From Croceimicrobium sp963977415 (GTDB lineage: Bacteria > Bacteroidota > Bacteroidia > Flavobacteriales > Schleiferiaceae): a stretch of 64,000 bases of DNA. The notes beneath the pieces were generated by a model. The model made no database searches. It was not told the origin of the DNA and saw only the letters and a program-made list of their open reading frames with translations. The stretch covers positions 1 to 64,000 of the forward strand of contig CAXBOS010000014.1 in NCBI GenBank assembly GCA_963977415.1. The letters are read 5' to 3'. Shown in pieces: positions 35,312-43,392 of the stretch (its first letter is position 1; each line of letters starts with the position of its first letter). A program made the translations under genes and the position numbers.

Positions 35312-37759
35312 ATGCCTTATTTCGCTGAAGTAATCATTCCTAAAGCCCTCCCGCAAAACTATAGCTATAGTGTGCCCGAAGGGAGAGAAAACGAACTACT
35401 TCCTGGTATGAGGGTAGTGGTCCCCTTGGGGAAGCGAAAACTTTATACTGGCGTATTAAAGCGCATCTTCTTTGCCGAAAGTTTGGAATATAATACCAAG
35501 CCTATTTTAGGCAAAGAAGACGAATACCCTATCATCCTAAGTCAGCAGTTTCGCTTTTGGCAATGGATTGCGAATTATTATCTCTGCAGTGAAGGCGAAG
35601 TAATGACCGCCGCTATGCCATCGGGCCTAAAGTTGGAAAGCGAAATGGTGGTTTTGCGCAATCCCGAAAAGGAACTTATTGACGATGAGCTTAATGATAC
35701 CGAGTACTTGGTAGTAGAAGCGCTACAAGTGCAGGCAAAACTGAGTATCAAAGACCTCACCGATATAACGGGTTTGAAGAATCCGCTTTATGTAATTAAA
35801 GAGCTTTTAAGTAAGCAGTATCTTTTTTTAGAAGAAGAATTAAAGGGCGGCTATACTCCCCGCAAAAAACGCATGGTTTCTCTTAGCGATGCGGTTAAAG
35901 CGGATAATATCAATGAAGCATTCGAAGTTTTAGGTCGCAGCGAAAAGCAAAGGGAGCTCTTGCTAGGCTTTTTCCGCTATGCCGGGATAGGTAAAACTAT
36001 TGTGGCGGCGACATTATTGAAAAAAACCGGTTCTAATGAGGCTGCATTAAAGGGCTTAGAGAAAAAAGGCCTGGTAAATATCTACTACGAAGAGCAGAAC
36101 ATATTTGGTCCCCTACCCAATCTTGAACCTAAGTTACCGGCTTTAAATCCTGCTCAAACGCAGGCCAAAAGTGAAATTGAAAAGGCCTGGACCAGTCACG
36201 ATGTATGCCTATTGCACGGTGTTACTTCTTCGGGCAAAACCGAAGTTTATGCGCATCTGCTGGAAAGCGTTTTAAAGGAAAATAAGCAAGCCCTTTATTT
36301 AGTGCCAGAGATTGCCCTAACCACCCAACTCATTCATCGTTTACGCCAGTATTTTGGCGATGCTGTAATGGTTTACCATTCTCGCTTTAGCGATAGAGAA
36401 CGCGTGGAAAATTGGTTAGAGCTAGTGAAGAACCCCATGAAACCACGTTTAATTGTGGGGGCACGGAGTAGTATATTTCTTCCCTTCAGCAATCTCGATT
36501 TAGTAATTGTAGATGAAGAACATGAAAACAGTTTTAAGCAATACGATCCTGCGCCACGCTATCATGCGCGCGACTCGGCCATAGTTTTAGCGAGTATCCA
36601 TAAGGCGAAAGTTTTACTAGGTTCTGCTACTCCTTCTTTTGAATCGTACTTTAATTGCAAGCGCAACAAATATGTGTTGGTTAGTCTAACCGAGCGCTAT
36701 GGTAATATTGAAATGCCAGAAATTATTGCGGTGGACATGAAGGAAGAGCGTAAGCGCAAAAAACTCAAAGGCCATTTTTCTGAGCGATTAATCGCCGAAA
36801 TTGAAGCCTGTATAAAAAGTAAAAAGCAGGTTATTCTTTTTCAAAATCGTCGGGGCTTTTCCACTTTTATACAGTGCGAGAATTGTGCTCATGTGGTGCA
36901 GTGTAAAAACTGTGACATTAGCATGACTTATCACCGCAATCGCAATCATTTACGTTGCCATTATTGTGGCTATACAGCAGGAATCCCGCATCAATGCCCT
37001 GCTTGTAAAAGTCACCAAATAAAGTCATTGGGCTTTGGTACCGAAAAATTAGAAGACGATTTAAGTTTAATGTTCCCCGAGCTGACAGTACAAAGGATGG
37101 ACCTTGATACCACCCGTAAGAAGAAGGCCTACGAAAATATTATAGGGGCATTTGAAGACGGAGAAACCGACATTCTCGTTGGAACACAAATGGTGACGAA
37201 AGGACTAGATTTTGCTAATGTAGGTTTAGTAGGAATTATGAATGCGGACACCCTTCTTTTTTTCCCAGACTTTCGATCGCACGAAAAAGCCTTTCAAATG
37301 CTCGCCCAGGTTTCTGGCAGAGCTGGGCGAAAAGGAGAACGCGGGAAAGTGGTTGTGCAAACTAGTGATCCGAGGCACGATGTAATTATTAAAGTGCAAC
37401 AAAATCGCTTTAAGTCTTTATATGAGAAGGAAATAATAGAGCGTCGCGATTATAAATACCCACCTTTTAATCGTTTGTTGCGCATTACTGTGCGCCATCG
37501 CGAGCAATTCCACTTAGAGCAAAGGGCCAGTATTCTTGCCCAAATGTTAAAAGAAGTTTTTGGCAATCGCCTAATTGGCCCAGAGTATCCTTTGGCCAAT
37601 CGTTTACGGGGGCAATATCAAATGGAAATGCTGCTGAAGCTCGAAAATAGCATTGACCGGCCAAAAGCCAAAAAGCTATTAATGGAGCAAGTAACTAATT
37701 TTGAGAAGGAGTATCCCCAAAAACGTTTGCAAATTATTTTCGATGTGGATCCGCTTTAA
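35312..37759 (+). CDS. priA: Primosomal protein N' (replication restart helicase PriA)
   Basis: An 815-residue superfamily 2 helicase that reloads the replisome at stalled forks. The N-terminal 3'-DNA-binding domain begins AEVIIPKALPQNYSY. Walker A is GVTSSGKTEVY (about 303), the DEEH box is in VDEEHENSFKQ, and paired zinc sites lie at about 520-565 (CENC, CKNC, CHYC, CPAC). Motif VI is QVSGRAGRKG. All eight cysteines are present. Length is typical for Bacteroidota. It converges on the YhhN gene with a 12-bp gap. Confidence 0.97.
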   Translation: MPYFAEVIIPKALPQNYSYSVPEGRENELLPGMRVVVPLGKRKLYTGVLKRIFFAESLEYNTKPILGKEDEYPIILSQQFRFWQWIANYYLCSEGEVMTAAMPSGLKLESEMVVLRNPEKELIDDELNDTEYLVVEALQVQAKLSIKDLTDITGLKNPLYVIKELLSKQYLFLEEELKGGYTPRKKRMVSLSDAVKADNINEAFEVLGRSEKQRELLLGFFRYAGIGKTIVAATLLKKTGSNEAALKGLEKKGLVNIYYEEQNIFGPLPNLEPKLPALNPAQTQAKSEIEKAWTSHDVCLLHGVTSSGKTEVYAHLLESVLKENKQALYLVPEIALTTQLIHRLRQYFGDAVMVYHSRFSDRERVENWLELVKNPMKPRLIVGARSSIFLPFSNLDLVIVDEEHENSFKQYDPAPRYHARDSAIVLASIHKAKVLLGSATPSFESYFNCKRNKYVLVSLTERYGNIEMPEIIAVDMKEERKRKKLKGHFSERLIAEIEACIKSKKQVILFQNRRGFSTFIQCENCAHVVQCKNCDISMTYHRNRNHLRCHYCGYTAGIPHQCPACKSHQIKSLGFGTEKLEDDLSLMFPELTVQRMDLDTTRKKKAYENIIGAFEDGETDILVGTQMVTKGLDFANVGLVGIMNADTLLFFPDFRSHEKAFQMLAQVSGRAGRKGERGKVVVQTSDPRHDVIIKVQQNRFKSLYEKEIIERRDYKYPPFNRLLRITVRHREQFHLEQRASILAQMLKEVFGNRLIGPEYPLANRLRGQYQMEMLLKLENSIDRPKAKKLLMEQVTNFEKEYPQKRLQIIFDVDPL

Positions 37760-37771
37760 GCAGATACGTTA

Positions 37772-38437
37772 TTAATCGCTTAGACCTTTATTCTTAAGAA
37801 TTCCCAAAACAATCATGGCCTGCGCCACGGAATAGCTGAGCATCACGGCCATTGAAACATAAACACTTTTGGCTCCACCAAAAATATTTATTCCTATTAA
37901 AGCATCTGAAATTATAAAAAGTCCTATTCCAATTGCCGGCAAAGCGCCGAGGTTTGATATTTCCGAATTTAAGGTGGCGATAACCAAATGGACCATTAGC
38001 ACAAAAAAGTAAGCATAAATAAACAGCTCCAAGTTTTTGGGAATACTTACAAGATAGAGAACTAAAGTGGCTAAAATAAGGCAATAGAGCACGGCACTAA
38101 ATACCTTATAGCCATTACTTTTTATGAAATGTAAACGATGAAAAACTATGTAAGCCACATGTGCGAGGGCGAAGCTACCCATTCCAGCCAAAAACATAGT
38201 TGTCCCTTCAAACATTAAAAGAACGTCGCCAAGCCAAGAAAAAATAATTGCCATTAACAAATAGCCTTTGGCTTTAAGATCTGCTTTATTAATTTTTGAG
38301 TAAACAAAAATACCTAAGGAGGCCATAATCAATGGCTTGCTTAAAAAGTAGAGGGCATCGCTTTCTTGTCGATAAACTGTGGCCACTTGCAGAGCCACAA
38401 TGGCCCCAAAAATCTTTAGAAAATCTTTTACCTTCAA
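37772..38437 (-). CDS. YhhN/TMEM86 family membrane protein (lysoplasmalogenase-like)
   Basis: About 221 residues with seven or eight hydrophobic segments. The family pattern LSKPLIMASLGIF is near the N-terminus, and SWLGDVLLMFEG carries the conserved Asp; a second conserved Asp is in GLFIISDALIG. YhhN relatives include eukaryotic lysoplasmalogenases, but activity in Bacteroidota is unproven. The only ATG at 38500 would overlap the M48 gene by 56 bp and add a basic leader; I prefer the TTG at 38437, 7 bp after the M48 stop. The start is uncertain. Confidence 0.82.
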   Translation of the reverse strand: MKVKDFLKIFGAIVALQVATVYRQESDALYFLSKPLIMASLGIFVYSKINKADLKAKGYLLMAIIFSWLGDVLLMFEGTTMFLAGMGSFALAHVAYIVFHRLHFIKSNGYKVFSAVLYCLILATLVLYLVSIPKNLELFIYAYFFVLMVHLVIATLNSEISNLGALPAIGIGLFIISDALIGINIFGGAKSVYVSMAVMLSYSVAQAMIVLGILKNKGLSD

Positions 38438-38444
38438 AAGCTTA

Positions 38445-39251
38445 CTATTTTGGGGTTTGATTTTTTTGGTAAATCGTATAAGCCTTCGCCATTTGCGCAT
38501 TTAAATCTTTAATACGCGTCTGGTTTGAAGGGTGAGTTGATAAGAATTCCATTGGCGCTGCGCCGCCAGATTGCGCTGCCATTCTCTCCCAAAATTTGGG
38601 TGCTTCGCGCGGATCATAGCCAGCCATCGCCATAAATACCAAGCCCATTTCATCGGCTTCACTTTCATGCAAACGACTAAATGGAAGTATCGCTCCATAC
38701 TGAGCACCTAATCCATAAGCTGCCATATATAAACTTTGGGTTTCTGCCGGTTTATCTTTCAAGGCTACTTGCAAAGCCATACCCCCAAACTGCTGAACCA
38801 AGCCTTGACTCATCCGTTCAGAACCATGTTTAGCCACGGCGTGTGCAACTTCATGACCCATTACCACCGCTACCCCTGCCTCATCTTGGCAAATACCCAT
38901 GATACCGGTATAGAAAGCCACCTTTCCGCCCGGCATACACCAAGCATTGGCTACATTCTCTTCAATTAAGTTAAACTCCCAAGCAAACTCCTTAATCATA
39001 TCTGCATGCCCTTTTTGTCTAAGGTATTTTTCAACTGCTACAGAAATTCTCGCTCCCACATCCTTCACCATTTTCGATTGGGCGGTTCCATTTACAATCT
39101 TCGATTGACCTAGAACCTGCTTATACTGATCAACAGCCATTGAAGACATTTGAGCACCTGGAATTAAACTAAGCTGTCTTCTTCCCGTAAGAGGAACTGT
39201 ACTGCAAGAATAAATGGCTAAAACTAAAACTGTGGCTAATACCTTTTTCAT
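38445..39251 (-). CDS. M48-family metalloprotease lipoprotein
   Basis: A 268-residue lipid-anchored zinc peptidase (lipobox IYSC, Cys16). The catalytic motif H133-E134-xx-H137 is in MGHEVAHAVAKH, and the third ligand Glu is in RLHESEADEMG. The preceding NAWCMPGGKVAFYTG is the standard substrate-strand segment of LoiP/YcaL/BepA-type M48 proteins, which take part in outer-membrane quality control. An upstream in-frame ATG (39272) would place MQIQICN before the signal peptide, so 39251 is chosen. Confidence 0.93.
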   Translation of the reverse strand: MKKVLATVLVLAIYSCSTVPLTGRRQLSLIPGAQMSSMAVDQYKQVLGQSKIVNGTAQSKMVKDVGARISVAVEKYLRQKGHADMIKEFAWEFNLIEENVANAWCMPGGKVAFYTGIMGICQDEAGVAVVMGHEVAHAVAKHGSERMSQGLVQQFGGMALQVALKDKPAETQSLYMAAYGLGAQYGAILPFSRLHESEADEMGLVFMAMAGYDPREAPKFWERMAAQSGGAAPMEFLSTHPSNQTRIKDLNAQMAKAYTIYQKNQTPK

Positions 39252-39384
39252 GTTACAAATTTGAATCTGCAAAAGAAACCATTTGACAGCATATAATACG
39301 CAATCAAGACAATATGACTTGTAAAAAATTTATTTCACGACATTATGACAACATCCTTTTCCCTTAAAGCCTCTTTTCTAGCCT

Positions 39385-39401
39385 TGGTATACAAGTTGCC
39401 T
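39385..39401 (+). promoter_or_regulatory. Sigma-54-like promoter element upstream of hsp20
   Basis: TGGTATACAAGTTGCCT places GG and GC exactly 10 nt apart, as in the -24/-12 promoter TGGCAC-N5-TTGC. The predicted start, about 12 nt after the GC, leaves an 18-nt leader before the ATG at 39429. The same pattern TGGYATACnnnTTGnCT occurs before dnaK. No TAnnTTTG box is present in this gap. Sigma-54 use is inferred. Confidence 0.5.
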
Positions 39402-39428
39402 AAATAAAAGAAAATTAAAAATATTACT

Positions 39429-39872
39429 ATGAAAACTATAATTAGAAAACCTGAAATGAACAACATGAATCAACTATTTGATACATTTTTTAGAGATGAA
39501 CCTTTACATTGGTCGCAGCAATTAAACCAAACTAGAAGAATTCCAGCAGTTAATATTAGTGAAAATGAAAATTCCTTTTCATTGGAGCTTTTAGTTCCTG
39601 GATTCGAAAAGGATCAGATCAATATCGAGTTAGACAAAGGCCTGATAACTCTTAGTGCCGAGTTGGAAAAAGAAAGCCATGAGCCATCAACTGCAAAGTT
39701 CCACCGAAAAGAGTTTATCAAGCAGAGCTTCAAACGTAGCTTCCAATTTAAAGAAGGGCAAATCGATGAGGAAAATATTCAAGCTCGTTTTAACAATGGT
39801 ATACTACATTTAGAATTACCGAAGAAATCGCAGGAAGAAATCAAGACCAAAAGACGTATTGAGATTGCTTAA
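39429..39872 (+). CDS. Hsp20/alpha-crystallin small heat-shock protein
   Basis: A 147-residue cytoplasmic holdase that binds unfolding proteins under heat or other stress. The alpha-crystallin domain spans about 38-145, from RIPAVNISENENSFSLEL through FKRSFQF to the C-terminal NGILHLELPK (the G-x-L anchor of sHsps). The N-terminal arm (MNNMNQLFDTFFRD) is typical of the Bacteroidota members. It stands alone and is followed by a terminator; its upstream element resembles that of dnaK. Confidence 0.95.
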   Translation: MKTIIRKPEMNNMNQLFDTFFRDEPLHWSQQLNQTRRIPAVNISENENSFSLELLVPGFEKDQINIELDKGLITLSAELEKESHEPSTAKFHRKEFIKQSFKRSFQFKEGQIDEENIQARFNNGILHLELPKKSQEEIKTKRRIEIA

Positions 39873-39886
39873 AATCGTTTAAAAAC

Positions 39887-39917
39887 AAAACACCTCGTAA
39901 ATTACGGGGTGTTTTTA
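39887..39917. terminator. Terminator shared by hsp20 and the convergent membrane protein gene
   Basis: Inverted repeat AAACACCTCGTAA / TTACGGGGTGTTT (one mismatch pair) with A and T tracts on both sides. One arm lies inside the last codons and stop (TAA, 39902-39904) of the minus-strand gene, so that gene's coding end doubles as terminator stem. Confidence 0.8.
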
Positions 39918-40588
39918 TTTATAAAATCAATTACTTCTTTTTCGTTATAATCATATACTCCCATATGAAGGGTGTCATCATTAGTAAAGATAATTAATAA
40001 CTCTTTCTGATTATTTATTTCTTTAATATCTGATAATTTAAAGCGATAATCGCTAGAAAAGCCCTGCATCGCTCTACCCTCTTCTGGGTTCATCACAAAA
40101 AAAGTTTGCATTTGCGCATAAAGAAGTGCTCCCAAAAGAATGAGTCCAAAACCCAATTGCAGAAGTTTTAAGCCTTTTATTTTGTAACCCTGAACATGCT
40201 CCTGTAATTCATCGAGGTAAAAACTCAAGCCATCCTTTTGCAAGCGCTCGTTAAAAAAAGGAGCCAGAACTACCGAGCATAAGGCAGCGAAAAGCATAGC
40301 AGTTTGAATATAAGCCTGAGGCTTAACACCGTAATATAAACCCTCGAACTTGGCTGAAACAAAAATATCTTGATCTAAAAAATAGAGCGCAGCGTAACCT
40401 AAAGCGCTAATCAGAACGAATAAAATCGTCCAGACTAAAAAGTAGCGCAGCCGGTACTTCCTTAGTGCGTTTTGTGACTCTACTGAAATTTCTATCTTAA
40501 AATTTGATTTGGGAAAAAGCAATTTCACGCCCTTTCTGAAAAACCAGAAAAGCAATAGTAAAAGTGCTAAATCTAAAATCAGTTTCAT
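39902..40588 (-). CDS. Membrane protein with PH-like C-terminus, unknown
   Basis: A 228-residue protein with hydrophobic segments at about 4-22, 52-70, 92-110 and 146-163. Short cytoplasmic stretches and a C-terminal region (about 180-228: FKLSDIKEINNQKELLIIFTNDDTL) look like the end of a YcxB-type or PH-like domain. I cannot assign a family firmly. It overlaps the upstream pseudouridine synthase gene by 4 nt (ATGA), so it is at the end of the panB unit. Confidence 0.65.
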   Translation of the reverse strand: MKLILDLALLLLLFWFFRKGVKLLFPKSNFKIEISVESQNALRKYRLRYFLVWTILFVLISALGYAALYFLDQDIFVSAKFEGLYYGVKPQAYIQTAMLFAALCSVVLAPFFNERLQKDGLSFYLDELQEHVQGYKIKGLKLLQLGFGLILLGALLYAQMQTFFVMNPEEGRAMQGFSSDYRFKLSDIKEINNQKELLIIFTNDDTLHMGVYDYNEKEVIDFINKNTP

Positions 40589-41283
40589 TCTGAAATGTAG
40601 GTATTAAAAACACGCCAAATTGCATCCTCGCCTAAACAAGGAGCGGTTAAGTTAATCATTTCATTACTTACCGGATGTGCAAATGAAATTTTCCCTGCAT
40701 GTAAACTAATGCTGGCATCGTGATTACTGCGCGGATAGCCATATTTTAAATCCCCTTTAATAGGATTACCTTCTTTGGCCAACTGTGCCCTAATTTGGTG
40801 ATGACGACCAGTTAAGAGATTCACTTCTACCAGAAAATATTTTTGCGAAGCTGCCACCAATTGATAATCGAGCTGAGCTTTCTTCGCATTGTTACTTTCC
40901 GCTTTCACCACGAAGGATTTGTTTTTAGTAGCATCTTTCCGCAACCAATGCTCTAAGCGTGTCAAGTCTTCGGGAGGCCTTTCCGCTAGCACTGCAAAAT
41001 AACGCTTCTCTAAACTACGTGTTTCAAAAAGCTTATTCATACGAGTTAAGGCCTTGGAGGTTTTGGCAAAAATCACCATTCCTGAGGTGGGCCTATCTAA
41101 GCGATGCACCAAGCCACAAAAAACATTACCTGGTTTTTTATATTTATCTCTAATATAATCGCGTACCAATTCTAATAATGGCTTGTCACCCGTGAAATCG
41201 CCCTGCACTAGCTCTCCCGCCAATTTGTTGACCACAATCAAATGATTGTCTTCAAATACAATCCTTTCTTCTACTTTCAACAC
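40585..41283 (-). CDS. RluA-family RNA pseudouridine synthase
   Basis: A 232-residue enzyme isomerising uridine to pseudouridine in RNA. The catalytic Asp63 is in VHRLDRPTSG. GRHHQIRAQLA and the KKAQLDYQL segment are other family markers. It lacks an N-terminal S4 domain, so it is of the short RluA/TruC-like group; the modified position cannot be read from sequence. Its start overlaps the panB stop by 1 nt. Confidence 0.93.
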   Translation of the reverse strand: MLKVEERIVFEDNHLIVVNKLAGELVQGDFTGDKPLLELVRDYIRDKYKKPGNVFCGLVHRLDRPTSGMVIFAKTSKALTRMNKLFETRSLEKRYFAVLAERPPEDLTRLEHWLRKDATKNKSFVVKAESNNAKKAQLDYQLVAASQKYFLVEVNLLTGRHHQIRAQLAKEGNPIKGDLKYGYPRSNHDASISLHAGKISFAHPVSNEMINLTAPCLGEDAIWRVFNTYISE

Positions 41284-42101
41284 TAATATTGTTCCTGAGC
41301 ATTAGGAAAATCACCGTCTTTCACATCCTGTGCATACTGACGAACAGCACCGGTAATTTCGGTATACATATCTAAATAGCGGCGTAAGAAACGAGGATTA
41401 AACTCATGAGTCATTCCTAACATATCGTGTAAAACCAAAACTTGACCATCCACATCTGCGCCAGCGCCAATGCCAATAACAGGAATACTTAAGCTTTCGG
41501 CCACACGTTTAGCAAGGTGAGCAGGAATTTTTTCTAAAACCAAGGCAAAACAACCAGCTGCTTCTAAAGCCAATGCATCAGCAATTAGCTTATCGGCCTC
41601 CTCTTCCTCCTTCGCTCTAACCGTATAAGTGCCAAATTTATAAATGCTTTGGGGGGTTAAACCCAGATGGCCCATTACGGGGATTCCCGCTGTTAAAATA
41701 CGCTGAATCGATTCTAAAATCTCAATTCCCCCTTCTAATTTTACGGCATGTCCGCCGCTTTCCTTCATTATCCGGATGGCGGAAACCAAGGCCTCTTTTG
41801 AATTTCCTTGATAAGATCCAAAAGGTAAATCCACCACTACCAAAGCTCTTGTTACTGCACGCACTACGGAGCTTGCATGATAAATCATTTCATTAAGAGT
41901 AATGGGTAAAGTGGTTTCGTGACCCGCCATTACATTGGAAGCACTATCACCAACGAGGATAACGTCAATTCCTGCTTGATCGATAATCCTCGCAAGAGTA
42001 TAATCGTAGGCCGTTAACATGGAGATTTTTTCGCCTTTGCGCTTCATCTCTTGCACCGAATTGGTCGTAACTTTTTTAAAATCTGAGCTTGCTACTGACA
42101 T
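41283..42101 (-). CDS. panB: 3-methyl-2-oxobutanoate hydroxymethyltransferase
   Basis: A 272-residue enzyme that transfers the methylene of 5,10-CH2-THF to alpha-ketoisovalerate, the first step of pantothenate and CoA synthesis. Metal and substrate signatures are MLTAYDYTLARIID, GDSASNVMAGHETT (Asp52) and the catalytic Glu in VLEKIPAHLA; GIGAGADVDGQVLV is also conserved. The upstream in-frame TTG at 42122 lies in the promoter, so I use the ATG at 42101. No panC or panD is adjacent. Confidence 0.97.
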   Translation of the reverse strand: MSVASSDFKKVTTNSVQEMKRKGEKISMLTAYDYTLARIIDQAGIDVILVGDSASNVMAGHETTLPITLNEMIYHASSVVRAVTRALVVVDLPFGSYQGNSKEALVSAIRIMKESGGHAVKLEGGIEILESIQRILTAGIPVMGHLGLTPQSIYKFGTYTVRAKEEEEADKLIADALALEAAGCFALVLEKIPAHLAKRVAESLSIPVIGIGAGADVDGQVLVLHDMLGMTHEFNPRFLRRYLDMYTEITGAVRQYAQDVKDGDFPNAQEQY

Positions 42102-42119
42102 AGTATATATTTCTGCGCG

Positions 42120-42127
42120 CAAATTTA
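42120..42127 (-). promoter_or_regulatory. -7 box for panB
   Basis: TAAATTTG on the minus strand, an exact TAnnTTTG, 18 nt before the panB ATG, giving a leader of about 12 nt. It abuts the oppositely directed box at 42128-42135. Confidence 0.6.
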
Positions 42128-42135
42128 TACTTTTG
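42128..42135 (+). promoter_or_regulatory. -7 box for the divergent lipoprotein gene
   Basis: TACTTTTG on the plus strand, an exact TAnnTTTG, about 40 nt before the ATG at 42176. It is directly adjacent to the panB -7 box, and is followed at 42140-42153 by a perfect palindrome. Confidence 0.6.
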
Positions 42136-42139
42136 AGGC

Positions 42140-42153
42140 TTGCCTCGAGGCAA
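42140..42153. promoter_or_regulatory. 14-bp perfect palindrome at a predicted transcription start
   Basis: TTGCCTCGAGGCAA is its own reverse complement and lies at the expected +1 of the plus-strand promoter. It could be an operator or a 5'-UTR hairpin; the binding factor is unknown. Confidence 0.5.
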
Positions 42154-42175
42154 ACCCTAAAAGAACTCTGCCTAC

Positions 42176-43243
42176 ATGAAAAAAATACTTTTGGCCCTTT
42201 GCACTTTCGTTACTTTATCTAGTTGCGATAATGAAGTTGATATTAATGCTGAATACCAAGACTTGAGTATTATATACGGAATGCTCGACCCTAAACTTGA
42301 TAGCAACTATGTGCGTGTGCAAAGAGGTTATTTAGGCACTGAACCGGCCTCAAGCTCATTTGGACAGTCGGATTCATTGTATTACGACACTGCAGACATA
42401 GCAGTTTATATTAGAGAATACTCCAAAGATGCTACAACTTTCGATAAAGAAGCACCTTTAATATATGATAACTCTATCCCTTTAGATTCAGGTTTATTTA
42501 CTAGCGACGGCTATTATCTTTTTCGAGTTCCCAGTGAAATGACTATTCTTAACGAAAAAGAATATGAAGTGGCTGTTATTCGTAAAGATGGCTCTGAAGC
42601 TAGCGCAAGAACAGGAATAGTAGGTGAAATCGTTATTGAAATTCCTCGCGCCACAGTAACGGCAAAAGTTTACAATGGCTTAATTCAGTTTAGGGTAAGA
42701 CAAGATTTAACGGGAAACAGTCCCGATGCAACGGTCAAAATGACGGCCTATCAACCCTTAATCCAATTTCATTACAAAGAGGTAAACCTTATTACTAAAG
42801 TAGAAGAATTTAAAACTGCCACTATTACTTTGCCTTTGGTTGAGTCTAGATTTGATGATATCAATTTAACCTTTACCGGTAATGAACTAAACCAAGCCTT
42901 GGCGGAACGTTTAGAGAAAAACCCCAATATCATTCGTTTTTTCCGCTCTTTAGATGTAGAAATTTACGGAGCTTCAGAAGAGCTTATGACTTTTATAGAA
43001 TTGAATAAACCGAGTACGGGCATCAACCAAAATCGCCCAGAATATAGTCAGGTTATCAATGGTAGCGGTATTTTAAGCTCGCGCACTTTTTCACGTCGTT
43101 TGGATGTTAGCTTGCAGACCCAGCTGTATGATCGCTTAATCGTTAGTCAAACTACTTGTGATTTAAATTTCGCTCGCTTCGAAATGGGCAATATCAATGG
43201 TGATACATGTTGGTGCGTAAACAACGAAAAGATTTGTTTCTAG
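42176..43243 (+). CDS. Predicted surface lipoprotein, DUF4249-like
   Basis: A 355-residue protein with lipobox LSSC (Cys about residue 17). The opening SIIYGMLDPKLDSNYVRVQRGYLG and the overall beta-rich layout resemble DUF4249, a Bacteroidota envelope family often found with TonB-dependent receptors, but no such receptor is adjacent. The C-terminus is cysteine-bearing (CWCVNNEKICF). The DUF assignment is tentative. It is followed by a strong terminator. Confidence 0.65.
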   Translation: MKKILLALCTFVTLSSCDNEVDINAEYQDLSIIYGMLDPKLDSNYVRVQRGYLGTEPASSSFGQSDSLYYDTADIAVYIREYSKDATTFDKEAPLIYDNSIPLDSGLFTSDGYYLFRVPSEMTILNEKEYEVAVIRKDGSEASARTGIVGEIVIEIPRATVTAKVYNGLIQFRVRQDLTGNSPDATVKMTAYQPLIQFHYKEVNLITKVEEFKTATITLPLVESRFDDINLTFTGNELNQALAERLEKNPNIIRFFRSLDVEIYGASEELMTFIELNKPSTGINQNRPEYSQVINGSGILSSRTFSRRLDVSLQTQLYDRLIVSQTTCDLNFARFEMGNINGDTCWCVNNEKICF

Positions 43244-43287
43244 CCTGACAGTCCGACAATTTAACCGACAAAAAAATTAAACTTTCG

Positions 43288-43317
43288 AAAATCCTGACAG
43301 AATTGTCAGGATTTTTT
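43288..43317 (+). terminator. Terminator after the DUF4249-like lipoprotein gene
   Basis: Inverted repeat AAAATCCTGACA / TGTCAGGATTTT with a short GAAT loop, followed by TTTTTTG. It separates this gene from dnaK. Confidence 0.88.
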
Positions 43318-43330
43318 GTTGTAGACCAAG

Positions 43331-43347
43331 TGGCATACGGTTTGACT
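43331..43347 (+). promoter_or_regulatory. Sigma-54-like element upstream of dnaK
   Basis: TGGCATACGGTTTGACT shares TGGYATACnnnTTGnCT with the hsp20 upstream element. It fits the -24/-12 layout except that the -12 GC is GA. It lies 46 nt before the dnaK ATG. No CIRCE inverted repeat and no TAnnTTTG box is seen in this gap. Confidence 0.4.
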
Positions 43348-43392
43348 TTCCAAGCGTGAAATTGAACTTACTAACTAAAACTCATAATAGCC

